A stretch of DNA of 64,000 bases from Planctomycetota bacterium (GTDB lineage: Bacteria > Planctomycetota > Phycisphaerae > Phycisphaerales > UBA1924): NCBI GenBank assembly GCA_018242605.1, contig JAFEBP010000026.1:1-64000 (forward strand). The letters are read 5' to 3'. The position numbers and the translations under genes are program-made. This document shows positions 25,281 to 34,653 of the stretch, in pieces; positions within the stretch are counted from its first letter, which is position 1; every line of letters begins with the position of its first letter. Under the pieces are notes generated by a model. That model was given only the letters and a program-made list of their open reading frames with translations. It was not told the DNA's origin and did not search any database.

Positions 25281-28200
25281 TCAGTGAGATTGAGCGGTGG
25301 CTGGTGTCGGCTCGCCGCTTACGGACCGCCAGTGTGCGGCCTGATCCGCGTGCCCCGCGCCGGGCTCGAGCGAATCCCAAACGCCGTACAGCATGATGAG
25401 GTCCTGGACTGCGCGGCGGGCTCGATCGGGATTGCCTGGAGTCTTTTGAGTCGCCACGATCCCTTGGTAGCCGGCCAGGAGCAGCGGCTCGGCTTCCCGG
25501 ATGCAGGCAAGGCGGGCGGCGGCGTCCGCGGACTCGGCGACCACCCCTCGCACGATGGCGGAACCGAGGAGGCACATGGTGTAATGTCGGGCGAGCACAT
25601 CCGGGTGACCGTCGGGGAGCGACCGGCGGCGGGTATCGAGGCAGTCGCGGAGGGCGGTTTGAGCCTCTATCCGCGCCTGGGGCGTATCGATGTCGAGGAG
25701 CACGTCGGCGAGCATGAACTGGGCGGCGGCGAGTTGATCGGGATGGGCGTCGCCGACGCGAGACAAGCGAATCAGGTCGCGCCAAGCTTCGGCCGACAGG
25801 GCAGGCTTGCCCGCCTCGCGCAGGCATAAGGCGTATTGCCTGATGCAGCCGGAGACCTTGGGGTCATCGGGCGCGGCGTAGGTCTTGAGGCCTTCGACGG
25901 CGCGCGCGTACTCGTCGACCGCCTCATCCAGCCGCTTGAGGCTCCGCAGCGACTCCGCGAGCATCATCCGCTCGTGCGCCTCGTCGTACGAGCCGCCGGG
26001 GGATCGTTTGGCGTACGCGGCGATCGCGGCGCGGATGCGTGCCATGGCGTCCTCGTGTCGTCCGAGACGGACGAGCATGGAACCGGTCTCGACCACGGAC
26101 TCGATGGTCTCGGGGGCGTCTGCTCCGAAGAGACTTCGGCGCATCTCGAGCGCCTCTTCGGCGGGCTTGAGTGCCTCCTCGAACTCCCGCGTGAAATACA
26201 GAGCGGCCCCCAGATTGTGGAGGCTCAGGGCGATCATCGGGTGCGGCGAAGGAAAGATTCGTCGCGCGGTCTGAACGACCGATCGCATCTCGCGCACGGC
26301 GTCCTGGGGCCGCGTGTTCGTCAGCAGCATCGACTTGGCGTTGAGCGATTCGACGAGGAGGGGCGAGCTCGACCATTCCGGACGCGACACGATGGCCATC
26401 AGTTGCTCGATGGTCCTGGCGGCGTCTTCGTCCTTGCCGCAGAATGCCTGGGCCGCGCCAAGGCGTGAAAGACAGGTCGCCAGGAGCTGGTCGTCGTGCG
26501 GCGCGACAGCGCGGGCCGAATCGACGGCACGCCGGTGAAGATCGATCGACAGGTCGAACTGGCTCGCGTTGATGGCGATTTCTCCGAGCATGGAGAGCGA
26601 TTCGGCGCGGGCGCGATCGTCGGGTGATTCGGCCAGCACCGAATCCAGGGCCTTCTTGGCCTCGTCCCATGCGCCGGTCGCGAGCCCGATGCGCCCGGAC
26701 AAGAGGTCCAGGCGGCGAGCGAGCGGTCCGGGAAGCGCTGAACGCGGAGCGTCGCGCAATGGGCGCAGCACTTGCGCGGCGTCTTGGTATCGAGCGACGT
26801 CGGCGTAGACGCCTGCGATCACCACGCGCAGTTCGCGCTCGGCATTCGGGATGGCGTTCAACTCGCCCGCGTTGATGCGGGCCGCGGCCTTGTCCATGAG
26901 GTTTCCTACGAGCGCGGTATCACGCCCCAGGGCGACCTGGGGGGAGACGCCCTCGAAGGTGCGGGCGAGAAAGTCTCGGACCGCGGTGGCGCTATCACGC
27001 TCGTCGCTGGAGTGTCTTTCGGCGGCGCGGGCGCTGACGAGGCCCCAAGTGGTGCCCGCGATGCCCAGGAGCAGCGTGGCGAGGATGACCGAGCCGCCGG
27101 CGACCAGGACGCGGTAACGGCGCACGAACTTGCGTGCGGCGTAGGTCAGCGATGGCGGCACGGCCTCCACCGGCTGGGCCGCGAGGTGGCGTGCGACGTC
27201 CGCGGCCAAGGCGCTGGCGGTGTCGTATCGGCGTGCCCGTTCCTTGTCGATCGCCCGCATGACGATCCAATCAAGGTCGCCGCGGACCAGCGCACTGAGG
27301 CGGCGGGGCTCGGTGTGCCGCCGCGTTGCGACCAGGTCGAGAGAGGCCGACCGCGACAGACGCGTGGAAGGGCGTTCGGGATCCACCTCGCGGATGATGC
27401 GTTGAATCTCGTCGTACGCCGCGGACCGCAGCGCCCGAGCGTCAAAGGGTGTGGCGCCGGTGAGCAGTTCGTACAGCAGCACCCCGAGGCTGTAGACATC
27501 TGAGCGTGTGTCGATGTTCAGGGAACCCTCGGCCTGCTCGGGCGACATGTACTCGGGAGTGCCGACAAACTGGCGGAAGTCGGTGAAGGCGGTCTTGTCC
27601 GTCAGGGGACGCTCGGTGGCCTTGGCGATCCCGAAGTCGATGACCTTGGCGTGCGGGCGGCCGTCCTCGGTGGCGACAAGGATGTTGCCGGGTTTGATGT
27701 CGCGGTGGATGACGCCCTTTGAGTGTGCGTGCTGCACCGCACGGCAGACCTGCAGGAAAAGGTCCAGCCGTTCGGGGATGCTCAGCTGGTTCCGATCGCA
27801 ATAGGCGGTGATCGCCTCACCCCGCACGAGTTCCATGACGAAGTACGGCCGGCCGGATTCGGTGGCACCGGCGTCGAACACGCGGGCGATGTTCGCGTGG
27901 TCCATCATCGCCAGCGCCTGGCGCTCGGCTTCGAACCGCGCGATCACGGACCGAGTATCCATCCCAAGCTTGATGACCTTGATCGCGACGCGGCGCCAGA
28001 CGGGGTGTTCCTGCTGGGCCATGTACACCGAACCGAACCCGCCCTGACCGATCTCCTGAAGCAGCTTGTAGGGACCGATGCGCACACCGGGGGCCTCCGC
28101 CGCGGCGCATGGCATTGCCGGCGCGGTGGGCGCCGCGAGGAACTCCGGCCGCCGCGCGGCCGCGGCCAGGAGCGACTGGACCTCGGCGCGGAGTTCAGCG

Positions 28201-28298
28201 TTACCTGCGCATCGCTGGTCCAGAAGCCCGGCGCGGTCGCTCTCGGGGAGTTCCGACACCTCGAGGTACAGGTCTCTTACTTGTGCGCGATCGAGCAT
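25281..28298 (-). CDS. Membrane Ser/Thr protein kinase with TPR sensor region
   Basis: A 1005-residue kinase; the ATG at 28298 lies five bases after the sigma-factor stop. The N-terminal 60 residues carry the small domain shared with the kinase at 18674 (VRDLYLEVSELPESDRAGLL). The kinase core has GQGGFGSVY, Lys107 (VAIK), HRDIKPGN with Asp200, and DFG with Asp221. A membrane helix spans about 397-421 (VLVAGGSVILATLLLGIAGTTWGL). The remaining 580 residues are TPR-like helices (LGAALYFTREFEEALKPAEEALEMRR), expected outside the cytoplasm. The order sigma, kinase, surface protein, surface protein in one direction suggests one regulatory unit. Confidence 0.9.
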   Translation of the reverse strand: MLDRAQVRDLYLEVSELPESDRAGLLDQRCAGNAELRAEVQSLLAAAARRPEFLAAPTAPAMPCAAAEAPGVRIGPYKLLQEIGQGGFGSVYMAQQEHPVWRRVAIKVIKLGMDTRSVIARFEAERQALAMMDHANIARVFDAGATESGRPYFVMELVRGEAITAYCDRNQLSIPERLDLFLQVCRAVQHAHSKGVIHRDIKPGNILVATEDGRPHAKVIDFGIAKATERPLTDKTAFTDFRQFVGTPEYMSPEQAEGSLNIDTRSDVYSLGVLLYELLTGATPFDARALRSAAYDEIQRIIREVDPERPSTRLSRSASLDLVATRRHTEPRRLSALVRGDLDWIVMRAIDKERARRYDTASALAADVARHLAAQPVEAVPPSLTYAARKFVRRYRVLVAGGSVILATLLLGIAGTTWGLVSARAAERHSSDERDSATAVRDFLARTFEGVSPQVALGRDTALVGNLMDKAAARINAGELNAIPNAERELRVVIAGVYADVARYQDAAQVLRPLRDAPRSALPGPLARRLDLLSGRIGLATGAWDEAKKALDSVLAESPDDRARAESLSMLGEIAINASQFDLSIDLHRRAVDSARAVAPHDDQLLATCLSRLGAAQAFCGKDEDAARTIEQLMAIVSRPEWSSSPLLVESLNAKSMLLTNTRPQDAVREMRSVVQTARRIFPSPHPMIALSLHNLGAALYFTREFEEALKPAEEALEMRRSLFGADAPETIESVVETGSMLVRLGRHEDAMARIRAAIAAYAKRSPGGSYDEAHERMMLAESLRSLKRLDEAVDEYARAVEGLKTYAAPDDPKVSGCIRQYALCLREAGKPALSAEAWRDLIRLSRVGDAHPDQLAAAQFMLADVLLDIDTPQARIEAQTALRDCLDTRRRSLPDGHPDVLARHYTMCLLGSAIVRGVVAESADAAARLACIREAEPLLLAGYQGIVATQKTPGNPDRARRAVQDLIMLYGVWDSLEPGAGHADQAAHWRSVSGEPTPATAQSH

Positions 28299-28302
28299 CT
28301 TG

Positions 28303-28878
28303 TCATTCCGTCGGTCGCAACTCTCGGGCAAGCCAGGCCCTCGCGTACGCCCACAGGCGGTCAACCTGGCGGGGAGAGATCCCCAACGAGCCGGCGCAGT
28401 CTTCGCCGCTCAGCCCCGCGAAGAACCGCAAGCGGACCACCGCCGCGACCTCGGGCTCCACCGTCTCCAAGCGTTCAAGAGCCCGATCGAGCGCCAGGAT
28501 TTCATCCGAATCGGGGTGTTCGGCCAGATCGATCACCGAGAGGAGGTCCGACCCCGGCGGCCGCCGCTTGACCGCGCCCTTGGCCCGGGCGTGATCAATG
28601 AGGATGCGGCGCATCGCTTCCGCGGCGGTCGCGAAAAAGTGGGCCCGGTTCCGGAACGGCTGGCGCCTGCCTTGGCCGATGCGGAGATACGCCTCATGAA
28701 CCAGGGCGGTCGCCTGGAGCGTGTGCCCAACGTTTTCTTCGCTCATCCGCTGCTGGGCGATGGCCCGGAGCTGGTCGTATACCAACGGCAGTAAGGGGTC
28801 TGAGCCTGCCGGCACCTCGGCCGGTGCGGCGGGCTGTGGATCATCCGCGGCACCGGGGTTTGGCGAGGTCGGGGGCAC
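28303..28878 (-). CDS. ECF-type sigma factor (planctomycete kinase-associated group)
   Basis: A 191-residue sigma factor of the same group as that at 18102. A Pro/Ala-rich N-terminus of about 25 residues precedes LLPLVYDQLRAIAQQRM and ATALVHEAYLRI (region 2), with FATAAEAMRRILIDHARAK. Region 4 is VRLRFFAGLSGEDCAGSLGISPRQVDRLWAYARAWLARE. Its stop is four bases before the kinase start, so the pair is co-expressed. The 269 bases upstream contain an AT-richer segment around 28885-28915 that may be its promoter, though I see no clear -35/-10 pair. Confidence 0.88.
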   Translation of the reverse strand: MPPTSPNPGAADDPQPAAPAEVPAGSDPLLPLVYDQLRAIAQQRMSEENVGHTLQATALVHEAYLRIGQGRRQPFRNRAHFFATAAEAMRRILIDHARAKGAVKRRPPGSDLLSVIDLAEHPDSDEILALDRALERLETVEPEVAAVVRLRFFAGLSGEDCAGSLGISPRQVDRLWAYARAWLARELRPTE

Positions 28879-29147
28879 GACACAATGATACCTGTGAATT
28901 GATATACTGGCGTCAGAAGTCGGCCGAAGCAGGTTCGCGAACCGTCAGCGGTTGTTGGCTCTGTGACTGGCGTTCCGCCCAAGGCTGGCGCACTGATGAC
29001 GCCTTGGCTTAACACCGAAGCGAGTTCTGAGCGACATCACCACGCCCCACTTAGGCAGCGAGCAACTTGGCGGGGCGTGGTGGTCAGTTGGTGTTTGCTC
29101 GCCGGGCTCGTTTGCACTCGTGCCCATGGCTAGGAGTACCGATCCCA

Positions 29148-29372
29148 TCAGAACTTGGCGACACGCGGGGTCTTGAGTTCCTTCTCGGCCTGGGTCCAAT
29201 CGGTCAGGGCATCGCCCGGGCCGCCGTTGCGATTCTGGCAGATTTCGTAGGCTCGGGTACGGATGCTCGCGACATTGGGGACGAGGTCCGTGGCGTCTTG
29301 AGCGGGCGGCGGGGTGGTGGTCTTGGGGGCGGCGGCTTCGGTGGGCTTGTTGTGGCGGTTGTGGTGGGACAT
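29148..29372 (-). CDS. Small DUF2934-family protein
   Basis: A 74-residue protein. After a Pro/Thr/Ala-rich start (about 25 residues) the core IRTRAYEICQNRNGGPGDALTD then WTQAEKEL fits the DUF2934 pattern, in which R-AYE-W/C, a G-x-P-G turn and DW-x-AE-x-EL recur. The family has no known function and is often found near stress genes. The dps gene lies upstream on the other strand. Confidence 0.75.
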   Translation of the reverse strand: MSHHNRHNKPTEAAAPKTTTPPPAQDATDLVPNVASIRTRAYEICQNRNGGPGDALTDWTQAEKELKTPRVAKF

Positions 29373-29954
29373 TTGATTTTCTTTTCTTGTAGAAGAGCTG
29401 AGTGATGCGGCATGCCCGCCAGGATTCCGGTGACGCGCCGGAGGGCGGCATGATCAGCGAAAGAGAGCACCGACGCGACGACTCACGGGACGTCGAGCGT
29501 TGATGGACTTGCGCGAGAGGGCGCGCATGCGTCGCGGTCGACGCGGGTCGTGCCTTGCCTTTCAATGCTTACGAGAAAGGCCCGTGGTTCCGTTCGTCGT
29601 GCCAGCGGGGGTGGACCGGGCGAGCGGTTTAGCCCCGTGACAACTCTCACTGTTCCATTTCGCTTCAACGAACTCGTAACCGCCGGAAGGCTATGTGCGG
29701 TCGCAGACCGGTCGGGGTGTTAGACACGAATCGCCGAAGGAATAGAGAAAGATTCCGCCACCGAACGCGTGGGGATGTGATGACGGCGAGCAATAGAGAA
29801 GATATTCGCGTGGACAACACCGGCTCGCGGGCACACGCTCTCATGCGTTGATCGATCGGATCGCGAGGAGGCCGGCGCGCGTCGAGACGGGCCCGGCGGA
29901 TCGGCCTGAGCAAGGCAGCGAACAGCGCGAACCAGACTCAACGAGGAGACCCCA
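29373..29954. other. Intergenic stretch upstream of dps, no supported gene
   Basis: About 580 bases between two divergent genes. Open frames are short and Arg/Pro-rich. It must carry the promoters of the DUF2934 gene and of dps; I could not identify a convincing operator palindrome. Confidence 0.5.
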
Positions 29955-30518
29955 ATGTCAAGTACAAGCACCATCCGGGACGGAGCCCAGCGGCAGAAAA
30001 CTCCGACGGTTCGGCCGATCATGGGCGGGGCGAGAGAGGTCGCCTTGCAGTCGGCGCTGGGGCTCGATGTCTCGGCTTCGGGAACGCGGGTGGAGGCGCT
30101 GAATCAACTGCTGGTTGACACCATGACGCTCCGGGATCTGTACAAGAAGCACCACTGGCAGGCCGCGGGACCTGTGTTTTACATGATCCACCTTCTCTTT
30201 GACAAGCACTACGCGGAGCAGGCCGAACTGATTGATTTAATTGCCGAACGGATTCAGACGTTGGGCGGGGACGCGATCGCGATGGCGGCGGACGTGGCCG
30301 AGGCGACCAAGATACCCCGTGCGCCAAAGGCGCGCGAAGAGACAGCAGCGCAGATCGCCAGGCTTCTGCGGGCGCACGAGTTGATCCTGTGGGAAGCCCG
30401 GACCATGGCGAAGGACACACAGAATGAGGGTGACGCGGTCACCAATGACATCATCGTGTCCGATGTGATCCGCACGAACGAACTGCAGGTGTGGTTCCTT
30501 GCCCAGCATGTTCAGTAG
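29955..30518 (+). CDS. dps: Dps-family ferritin-like DNA-protection protein
   Basis: A 187-residue Dps protein; GGAG lies upstream of the ATG. The four-helix core begins at [20 protein letters not shown]. The Dps ferroxidase signature is H-W ... FYMIHLLFDKHYAEQAELID: the His, Asp and Glu bind iron between subunits. It should form a 12-subunit shell that oxidises Fe(II) with peroxide and stores it, protecting DNA. The basic 30-residue N-terminus could contact DNA. A second Dps domain, clearly related ([10 protein letters not shown] in both), is fused to a hydrolase at 47619. A membrane-protein gene follows 16 bases later. Confidence 0.92.
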   Translation: MSSTSTIRDGAQRQKTPTVRPIMGGAREVALQSALGLDVSASGTRVEALNQLLVDTMTLRDLYKKHHWQAAGPVFYMIHLLFDKHYAEQAELIDLIAERIQTLGGDAIAMAADVAEATKIPRAPKAREETAAQIARLLRAHELILWEARTMAKDTQNEGDAVTNDIIVSDVIRTNELQVWFLAQHVQ

Positions 30519-30534
30519 CGAGGAACGCAACGGG

Positions 30535-31014
30535 ATGAAGCCGATGGATTCGACATCCGGAAACACACCACCGATCAGAGAGATCGCGGACCTCGCGGCG
30601 CCGACGGCCGAATCCACGGACGCGGCGTTCGCGGGGGTGCGTGAGGTCAAAGAGCGGACCTTGACATCGGCCGAGAGCAAGGCCGTGGACGCCCGGCAGG
30701 ACGAACTGATGGCGACCGAGTCGGTCTCCGGGCGTCCGCCGGCGCATCGGGTGCGTCGGGCGGGATGGGGTGTGCTGACGATGGCAGGGACGGCGCTGGT
30801 GCTCGGCGGCACGGGGTGGGCGTTGCTCACGGGAATGAGCGTCATCGCCATGATCGGGGTGGGGTTCACGGTTCTGCTCGTGCTGCTCATGGGCGGCTGG
30901 CCGGTATGGTCCACGAGCCTGATGCGAGGCCGCGAAGAGAGAGCCGCACGAAAACAAGCGGTTTCTGAACTGCCGCGTCGCGACGGGGTTGTAGAGCAAC
31001 CGCCGCCGCGGTGA
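30535..31014 (+). CDS. Unknown two-helix membrane protein downstream of dps
   Basis: A 159-residue protein with an acidic N-terminal half (about 80 residues) and two adjacent membrane helices (WGVLTMAGTALVLGGTGWAL and IAMIGVGFTVLLVLLMGGW), then a short basic tail. GAGGA occurs upstream of the ATG at 30535. I do not recognise the family. The 16-base gap to dps suggests co-transcription, so a stress role is possible but unproven. Confidence 0.6.
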   Translation: MKPMDSTSGNTPPIREIADLAAPTAESTDAAFAGVREVKERTLTSAESKAVDARQDELMATESVSGRPPAHRVRRAGWGVLTMAGTALVLGGTGWALLTGMSVIAMIGVGFTVLLVLLMGGWPVWSTSLMRGREERAARKQAVSELPRRDGVVEQPPPR

Positions 31015-31335
31015 GCGGGTGCATCCACGCTGAATCCCGTCAGTGCCGGTGGCTCCGTGGTGCGAGATTCGCTTGCATTGGGCCTGACGAATGAGTCTGC
31101 GTGCGCCTTGAGTGGTGGAATGGAGGAAGTTTCCTTTGTAGGAGTGCCCTTCACCTTGCTTTATCATGACCGGTGGGCATGAGGGCCACCGGGCGGTTGA
31201 CCGCGACACCGAGCGGCGAGTTGGCGCTACGCGCGCGACCGCTGTGCTTGGCTATGGCCCGGACGGGCGCATGAGTTGGACAAGGCAAGAAGAGCGAGTC
31301 GGTTGGCTGCCGATCAGCACGAGGGAGAAAGGGCC
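31015..31335. other. Intergenic stretch upstream of the lipid operon
   Basis: About 320 bases with no gene I can support. It probably holds the promoter and leader of the FAAL-ACP-synthase operon. No clear repeat is visible. Confidence 0.45.
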
Positions 31336-34300
31336 ATGTCGGCGCTTGCGAGTGGGCAATCTACATCACGGTGTGTGCGCGGTGACCTGATCAGCGTACT
31401 GCGCGACCACGCCGCCTTGAATCCGAACGGGACGGCATTCTCATTTCTGACGAAAGGCCGGGACGAGCAGAGGTTGACTTACTCCGCGCTGGATCGGCGT
31501 GCGCGTTCGATCGCGGTCCGTCTTCAAGCACTGGGCCTTGCCGGCCGGACGGTGATGCTGGCGTATCCGCACGGGCTGGATTTCATATCGGGCCTATTCG
31601 GTTGCTGGTACGCCGGGAGCGTGGCGGCGCCTTCGAGCATGCCGCACCGCCGGACTCTCGCCAACTTCGAGAGGATTGTGATAGACGCCGATGCCGGGCT
31701 GATCCTGAGCACGGCTGACGGCGTGTCGTTCCACAGCTCGCGTATGCGTGAATCGGGACGGGTGACGGATGACGCGGAGCCGGTGCCGTGGCTCGCGACA
31801 GACAACGTTGCTGAAGAGGCCTGCGAAGCATGGGCCGCGTCGGACATTGATCCGGGTGCACCGGCGATGGTCCAGTACACCTCGGGCTCCACGGGTCGCC
31901 CCAAGGGTGTTGTGATCACTCATTCCAACCTGATGCACAATACACGGGCCATCCTCCGGGCCTTTGGCATGGAGAATCGCCACGACTCGGGAGTATTCTG
32001 GTTGCCGACCTACCACGACATGGGCCTGGTGGGAGGGGTGCTGGTGCCGCTGATGGCGGGCGCTGCATGCTCGCTGATGTCTCCCACCGCGTTCGCACGA
32101 AGCCCCATCGACTGGCTTTCGGCGATCAGCGATCGGCATGCGACTATTTCGGGGGGGCCTGACTTCGCGTACGACCTGTGCGCTCGGACGGTTACACCGG
32201 CCCAGAAGTCCACGCTGGATCTATCGGGTTGGCGGCTCGCGTTCATCGGTGCAGAGGCCATCCGGCCCGAGACCCTGGATCGTTTCGCGGCCGCGTTCGC
32301 GCCGTGCGGGTTCCATCCCCGAGCGTTCTACCCGTGCTACGGGATGGCGGAAGCGACGCTGATGGTGAGCGGAGGAGAGCCGGGCGCAGGGGCGTTGGTG
32401 CAGGGGTTTGATGCACGCAGCCTGAACGATGGCGTAGCGGCGCCGACATCAGCCGCGGGGCCCGAATGCCGACGCCTCGTCTGTTGCGGGAAACCGATCG
32501 GTGGTATGCGGGCGGTGGTCGTGGACCCGTTGAGCCTCACAGCGGCGAAACCGGGCCGTGTGGGAGAGATCTGGGTCAGCGGCGCATCGGTCGCCAAGGG
32601 GTACTGGCGCCAGGCCGACACGACGATAGAGACGTTCGCGGTGCATCTGGCTGACACGGGCGAGGGGCCGTTTCTTCGAACAAAGGACCTGGGATTCGCA
32701 ACTGACGACGGGCTGTTCGTGACGGGCAGGATGGACGACCTCATCATTGTTCGCGGACGGAACCACTATCCGCAGGATCTGGAGGCGACAGCTCGCTCGA
32801 GTCACCCGCTGATGGAAATAGGCCCGGGCGCCGCGTTCATCTTGAACGACTCGGACGAAACTCGCGTGGTGCTGGTCCAGGAAGTGGCGTGCAAGCCGCG
32901 GATGGATTTCTCGGCCGCGCTGTCCGCGTGCCGGGAGGCGGTGCTCGCGGAGCACGGGTTGCTCCTGGACACGATCTCGCTCGTGCGCGGAGGCACGATC
33001 CCCCGGACTTCCAGCGGAAAGGTGCGGCGTCACTTCTGTCGCGCGGCGTTTGCCTCTGGGCAGTTGAAGGAGTTGGCGCGAGATTTCCGAGGTGAAAGAA
33101 CGGAACACGGCTCGTCTCTCACCTCGGCCGCGCGCAGCGTGTCGCGCCGACAGCCGGTGGCGTCCATACCGGAGACGTCGGTGCTTGCGGCGGTGTACCA
33201 GCACGCCACCACGCTGGGCGGGGCGGCTCTCAGCGAAGCCTCTCCGGAGACGCCGCTCACGGCCCTGGGCCTGGACTCACTGCATCGCGTGGAGCTCGCG
33301 GCGGCGCTCGAGCGAACATTCGCGTGCCGCTTGCCGGACAAGGAGTTCAACCCGGAACGGACTCTGGGCGACCTCGCCCACGCGGTGCAGCGTCATCTGA
33401 ACGACCACCGAATACGTCCACGGATCGCGATGGAGTTCTCAGACGCCGCCTGCGACTTCGCCCAGTTCCCGGAGTTCCGCGAGTTGGAACGGTACGAGCG
33501 GATGCTCAGAGCGGTGACCGGCTCCAACCCGTACTTTCGCGTAGATCAGGGCGGGAGCACCACCGGCGGCGTGACGCGCGAAGCAGGACGCGACACGGTG
33601 AACTTCGGCGTGTACGACTACATCGGGATGGGTCGTGCGCCGGCGGTCGCGGCGGCGGCCAAGGCCGCGATCGATCAATATGGCACCAGCGCCGGCGCGA
33701 GCCGGTTGGTGTCCGGCGAGAAACAAGTGCACCGCGATTTGGAGCACGCATTGGCGGAGTTCCTAGGGGTTGCCGCGGCGATCGTGTTCGTCTCTGGGCA
33801 TGCCACGAACGTCACGACGATCGGTCACCTGATGGGGCCGGAGGACCTGATTGTGTACGACGCATTTGCGCACAACTCGATCATCCAGGGCGCGCAGCTT
33901 TCGGGCGCCACTCGGCGGGCGTTTGCCCACAACGACTGGCGGTCGCTGGATGGATTGCTCTCCGAGGTGCGGGGCCGCCATCGCAGGGTGCTGATCGCGG
34001 TCGAGGGCGTGTACAGCATGGACGGGGATTTCCCCGATTTGCCGCGGTTCATCGAGCTCAAGCGCAAGCACAAGGCGATGATGCTCGTGGATGAAGCGCA
34101 CTCGCTGGGAACCATGGGGCCCACCGGCCGAGGGATAGGCGAGCACTGGGGTGTGGCGCGCGCAGACGTGGACCTGTGGATGGGAACGCTTTCAAAATCA
34201 CTCGCGAGCTGCGGGGGCTATATCGGCGGGTCGGCGGAAATTGTGAAGTATCTCGCGTACACCGCGCCGGGGTTCGTGTACAGCGTGGGGCTTGCGCCAT

Positions 34301-34650
34301 CGAATGCGGCGGCGGCGCTGGCGGCGTTGACACTGCTTGCCGCCGAGCCGGGGCGGGTCACGCGGCTCCGGGAACTGGCCGCGTTGTTCCGGGCGCATGC
34401 CAGGAGCCGGGGGCTGAACACGGGCACATCGGCCGGGACGCCGGTGGTGCCGGTGATCGTGGGCAACTCCGTCAAAGCGCTGCGCCTGGCGAGCGGGCTG
34501 CTTGGGCGCGGGATCAATGCGCCGCCGATCCTGCCGCCGGCGGTGCCCGAGCAGTCCTCGCGTCTTCGGTTCTTCGTCACGACCGAGCACAGTGAGGCGC
34601 AGATCCGCAACACCGTCGACGCCGTGGCCGATGAACTTGCGAGGCTGTAG
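31336..34650 (+). CDS. Three-domain fatty acyl-AMP ligase / acyl carrier protein / alpha-oxoamine synthase (serine palmitoyltransferase-like)
   Basis: A 1104-residue fusion; the ATG at 31336 follows GGGAG. Residues 1-575 are a fatty acyl-AMP ligase: YTSGSTGRPKG, the FAAL-typical WLPTYHDMGLVGG and GGPDFAYDLC, YPCYGMAEAT, and C-terminal PRTSSGKVRR. Residues 610-690 are a carrier domain, LGLDSLHRVE, with Ser648 for phosphopantetheine. Residues 735-1100 are a PLP enzyme of the alpha-oxoamine synthase family: YGTSAGASRLVSG, VDEAHSLGTMG, and Lys954 in GTLSKSLASCGG. Together it should activate a fatty acid, load it on its carrier and condense it with an amino acid, probably serine, to give 3-ketosphinganine. 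Downstream genes supply further ceramide steps. Confidence 0.88.
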   Translation: MSALASGQSTSRCVRGDLISVLRDHAALNPNGTAFSFLTKGRDEQRLTYSALDRRARSIAVRLQALGLAGRTVMLAYPHGLDFISGLFGCWYAGSVAAPSSMPHRRTLANFERIVIDADAGLILSTADGVSFHSSRMRESGRVTDDAEPVPWLATDNVAEEACEAWAASDIDPGAPAMVQYTSGSTGRPKGVVITHSNLMHNTRAILRAFGMENRHDSGVFWLPTYHDMGLVGGVLVPLMAGAACSLMSPTAFARSPIDWLSAISDRHATISGGPDFAYDLCARTVTPAQKSTLDLSGWRLAFIGAEAIRPETLDRFAAAFAPCGFHPRAFYPCYGMAEATLMVSGGEPGAGALVQGFDARSLNDGVAAPTSAAGPECRRLVCCGKPIGGMRAVVVDPLSLTAAKPGRVGEIWVSGASVAKGYWRQADTTIETFAVHLADTGEGPFLRTKDLGFATDDGLFVTGRMDDLIIVRGRNHYPQDLEATARSSHPLMEIGPGAAFILNDSDETRVVLVQEVACKPRMDFSAALSACREAVLAEHGLLLDTISLVRGGTIPRTSSGKVRRHFCRAAFASGQLKELARDFRGERTEHGSSLTSAARSVSRRQPVASIPETSVLAAVYQHATTLGGAALSEASPETPLTALGLDSLHRVELAAALERTFACRLPDKEFNPERTLGDLAHAVQRHLNDHRIRPRIAMEFSDAACDFAQFPEFRELERYERMLRAVTGSNPYFRVDQGGSTTGGVTREAGRDTVNFGVYDYIGMGRAPAVAAAAKAAIDQYGTSAGASRLVSGEKQVHRDLEHALAEFLGVAAAIVFVSGHATNVTTIGHLMGPEDLIVYDAFAHNSIIQGAQLSGATRRAFAHNDWRSLDGLLSEVRGRHRRVLIAVEGVYSMDGDFPDLPRFIELKRKHKAMMLVDEAHSLGTMGPTGRGIGEHWGVARADVDLWMGTLSKSLASCGGYIGGSAEIVKYLAYTAPGFVYSVGLAPSNAAAALAALTLLAAEPGRVTRLRELAALFRAHARSRGLNTGTSAGTPVVPVIVGNSVKALRLASGLLGRGINAPPILPPAVPEQSSRLRFFVTTEHSEAQIRNTVDAVADELARL

Positions 34651-34653
34651 GCC

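Noticed and set aside
24040-25287. 415-codon frame opposite the surface protein gene
   Set aside because: A shadow of the codon-position GC bias of the gene at 23992; no motif.
25198-25827. N-terminal extension of the surface protein at 23992
   Set aside because: The upstream part is Arg/Pro-rich and overlaps the kinase gene; a GTG with a ribosome site and signal peptide starts at 25197.
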